A DNA stretch of 64,000 bases from Scortum barcoo (Eukaryota; Chordata; Actinopteri; Centrarchiformes; Terapontidae). The stretch lies in the NCBI GenBank assembly GCA_023238725.1, contig CM041531.1:18002643-18066642 (forward strand), in the 5' to 3' direction. The notes beneath the pieces are model-generated. The model ran no database searches, was not told the DNA's origin, and was given only the letters and a program-made list of their open reading frames with translations. The position numbers and the translations under genes are program-made. Below are positions 61,339 through 64,000 of the stretch, piece after piece. Position 1 is the first letter of the stretch. Each line of letters begins with the position of its first letter.

Positions 61339-62169
61339 TTTTTCAATTAGATAATGGATATGTTTGTGGGCATAAAAGCATGTATATGCATAGTACTGTA
61401 TGTGTGGTCAGTTACAGGCTGGTTGTGTTTTCTGTTAACTTACAAACCAATTCATTGTTGCTTTTATGATGATGAAATGAGGCCTCGGGAAGAAGCAGTG
61501 CAAGAACATGATGGTGATAAATATATTATCAAACGGGGTTTAGTGCGGGGCGGAATAAACATGAAGCACATTATCTCATGATGAAGATGTTTGGTAGACT
61601 GTCCATGAATACTGAAGGCTTTCTCTGAACAGTGGATTTGAGCACTGGCCAGTGATTAAGTTGTAAATTGAGAGGAGGCAGCATGGGTGCAAACTGCCGG
61701 GAGGATAATAGCGTGTTGTTTCGGGGGTCAGGGAAAACTAATTATACAAATTCCACTTCTACATTTCTCCTCAATCTTTTTCAATTCCACTCAAGAGTAA
61801 AAAATATGTGTCTTGTTTTTTTTTTAGAGGTTTTTTTTTATTTGCTAACTTCCAAAATGTTGGGCAGGGTTCCATCTGGAGAGAAATTATGTGGGGAGAA
61901 GTGTCAAGTAATTCATAGCAGCATGTTGTGGGTGTGAGAGGAGCGCTGGGAAAGGGAGTTGATTCATCAAACTCCAAATGATGTGCCTTTTACTTTACAG
62001 CAAAACAGCAGAACAGTTATGTTATGTGGCTTTCTGCCCTTGGGACACTCAAAGGCCTTTTTTTCTTTTTTTTTTTTTTTTAATTGCATCATATTCTCTG
62101 TTCAATCCAGAAGACTCATATTTGGAGATCAGAATGTATATATAAACTCCGATCTTATACCATTACTTT

Positions 62170-62830
62170 GACACAGAAAATGGTCCGCCAGTTCGTTTGT
62201 CTCACTGCCACCAGTAGCAGACCTTGAAGTCATTATCCAGCTTCAGTATTAAAAAGTCCCCTGAGTTGGGATACTATGTTACACAGATAGCCCCCATGCC
62301 ACAGAGCTTATATAAGGCGTGTGTCAACGAAGAGATACATATGAATGCTGCCTGCAGAGTCTACAAGCTGCCAAAGGTTTTACAGCCACTGCTTGGAGCC
62401 CCATTAAAATAACACTCTGAACTCAGCCATAACTCACACTCCTGGAACATCTCCACATTGACCCATTGCTGCTTTGATTGGGCATTTCTGTCAAAAGGTC
62501 CACCATCACTATAGGGAGGTTTACGAGGCACAGCCAGAAGCCGTGTTTATTTTATGACAGGCATTTCAAATAAAAAAAAGAAGAAGAAAACACAAGCAAT
62601 ATCATTAATTCCACCACACGGCCGTGAAATGTTGTTCTTGTTTGCTGTGGTCATTTCTACGTGGCGTGTTGTTGAAGCTCTCCTTTATAGTTCAGCATTG
62701 CTTGTTTGATGCAATTTAATTCAGGCAAACTCACTCACGGTCTGCTGGGCCTCATTGCACCTCTGGCCACTCACTACACATCCACTACAGAAACATCTGT
62801 ACCATATGCTTTGATGGGGGAAAAAAAAGA
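62170..62830. promoter_or_regulatory. Possible conserved non-coding block
   Basis: It contains CATTAATTCCACCACACGGC, CTGTGGTCATTTCTACGTGG, GATGCAATTTAATTCAGG and CTCACTCACGGTCTGCTGGG around a short AAGAAG tract at 62575-62588. Repeat-poor and compositionally balanced. Unverified. Confidence 0.2.
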
Positions 62831-64000
62831 TGTTTTGTTACAGTTGTACAATGTTCTGTCTGAATGTGTTGAACTGACTTGTTGGTGTGCCATTATGCTG
62901 AATCATCAGTGTCACTGAGATAAATTACTGTACATTTATTAATATCAATAACAGAGATAAATAATGATTAAGCTGACTGTAAGCTGGTGAGCTGCAATTC
63001 CTCTGAAAAGTATAAATAAATCTTTTCAGCAGTTATTTATATCTGTTGGGTGTTACTGCCAACTGGAGAGTATAAGGTTTGTGTATATTGTTTTTTTATC
63101 TTTATATTTCTTTAAATAAAAATAAAAACACAACGCAGATTAACTGACTCCTGCCCGCAAGAGTGGCAATGTTCTTTATCAATTCTCTTGTAGTTGCTCA
63201 TATTTTTCTTGCTTATTTAAAATCTATAAAAATGTCTTTCATAATACTTTATTAACGGGAAAATGCATGCAGTGTCTCCTGAGAGAAAACTGCATAATAT
63301 TCTTCACGAGAAATATTGAAGATTAACTTCTCCAAGCAAATCTGCATAATTCCACATCACCTGTATTTAACATATGTTTTGCTTGCAGTGAATGCTGATC
63401 AGCTGAATCAGTGTGTTGTCAAGACAACAAACTCTACACACGTAGCACAGTTGTGACAGTGTTCTGTAGATAAAGAAATGGTTTAATTAGGATGCATCTA
63501 AAATGCAGTGCCACACAGAATGATCCGGTGTATAAGTCAATGTCTTCAGCAGGATACAGATGGGGGCGTCTAATTTCCTCGTATCAAGACTTGATTCAAT
63601 GCCTGGGTTGAAGACATTCTCAAGGTTTCTCTCAATGTCACGTCTGCTGCTTCAGAAGAGTTGTAGGCATCCTTTTTAAACTGACTGCCAACCTTGAATG
63701 TGCAAAGGCCCCATTTTTATCAGTGGAAAGTTTCAGAGCGTGGCTTGCTTGCTTACTTGTCTGTTTATCAATGTGGCAGCACCATGTAGTAGTATGTTGC
63801 CTTTCTTTTTTATTCAGAAAAGACCTACAAAACATGTATACTCCTACTCAGTCTTACACCGTGACCGAGCTCCCCGTAGCTGCATGTGTTTCAAGTCAAA
63901 ATTTATGTTATCCCACAGTTGATTAACTCCTTGACCTGTCGTTTTATCAAAAATAAAAAGCATATTGCATTCAGTAATGCTGTGTCTCTGTCAGTAAGCC
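62831..64000. other. Right edge, nothing identified
   Basis: AT-rich non-coding DNA up to the window end. No catalytic exon of the sulfotransferase is present, so the gene, if correctly called, continues beyond 64000. Confidence 0.4.

Larger units (their letters stand above)
58011..62169. other. Putative intron 3; nothing firmly identified
   Basis: It contains a telomere-like TAGGGTTAGGGTTATAGGGTT at 59651-59671, a TG run at 61313-61338, and T runs at 61816 and 62065-62080. Open frames (up to 95 codons) have no recognisable products. Confidence 0.4.

Noticed and set aside
1..64000. CRISPR array, operon, phage or bacterial defence system
   Set aside because: The window is vertebrate DNA. Regular spacer-repeat arrays and ribosome-binding-site-led gene runs are absent.

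Overview
This is vertebrate nuclear DNA, most likely from a percomorph (spiny-rayed) teleost. It is AT-rich and almost gene-free, full of dinucleotide and tetranucleotide microsatellites, and carries repeat families typical of that group: the CCATCCATCC-tailed tRNA-SINE, a CAGTGGTGGA-ended MITE, a dead Tc1-like transposon, and the 'TTTGGTACAGACATTCATG'-type dispersed repeat. There are no bacterial operons, CRISPR arrays or phage features. Almost every open frame is a chance opening in non-coding DNA.

I can support one gene, on the + strand: a carbohydrate (N-acetylgalactosamine 4-O) sulfotransferase of the CHST8/CHST9 type, best matched to chst8. Its first coding exon is at 23571-23764. The start codon is at 23605 with an in-frame stop just upstream, and the exon encodes a short basic tail plus a signal-anchor helix. 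A small symmetric exon at 48494-48568 continues the same frame and encodes a proline-rich stem. A CpG-rich segment at about 4.1-4.6 kb is the best candidate for the promoter and a 5' non-coding exon. On this reading intron 1 is about 19 kb, intron 2 about 25 kb, and a further intron runs past the right edge. The exon(s) for the catalytic PAPS-binding sulfotransferase domain are not in this window.

Layout: 0-4 kb is upstream flank with old repeats. 4.1-4.6 kb is the candidate promoter. 5-23.5 kb is repeat-bearing putative intron 1, including a diverged local duplication shared by about 1 kb and about 5.5 kb. 23.6 kb is the first coding exon. 24-48 kb is intron 2, which is repeat-poor from about 27 kb and has several blocks that look like conserved non-coding DNA, plus an intronic CpG-rich block at 40.3-40.9 kb. 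48.5 kb is the second coding exon. 48.6-64 kb is the next intron, with more candidate regulatory blocks and one splice-flanked open frame at 53.9 kb. I see no clearly novel biological system. The most interesting items are the frame-compatible candidate exon at 53.9 kb, the longest open frame (187 codons, minus strand, 31.8-32.4 kb), and the sharp contrast between the repeat-rich left third and the repeat-poor remainder. All calls are from reading the sequence, without alignment or database search.
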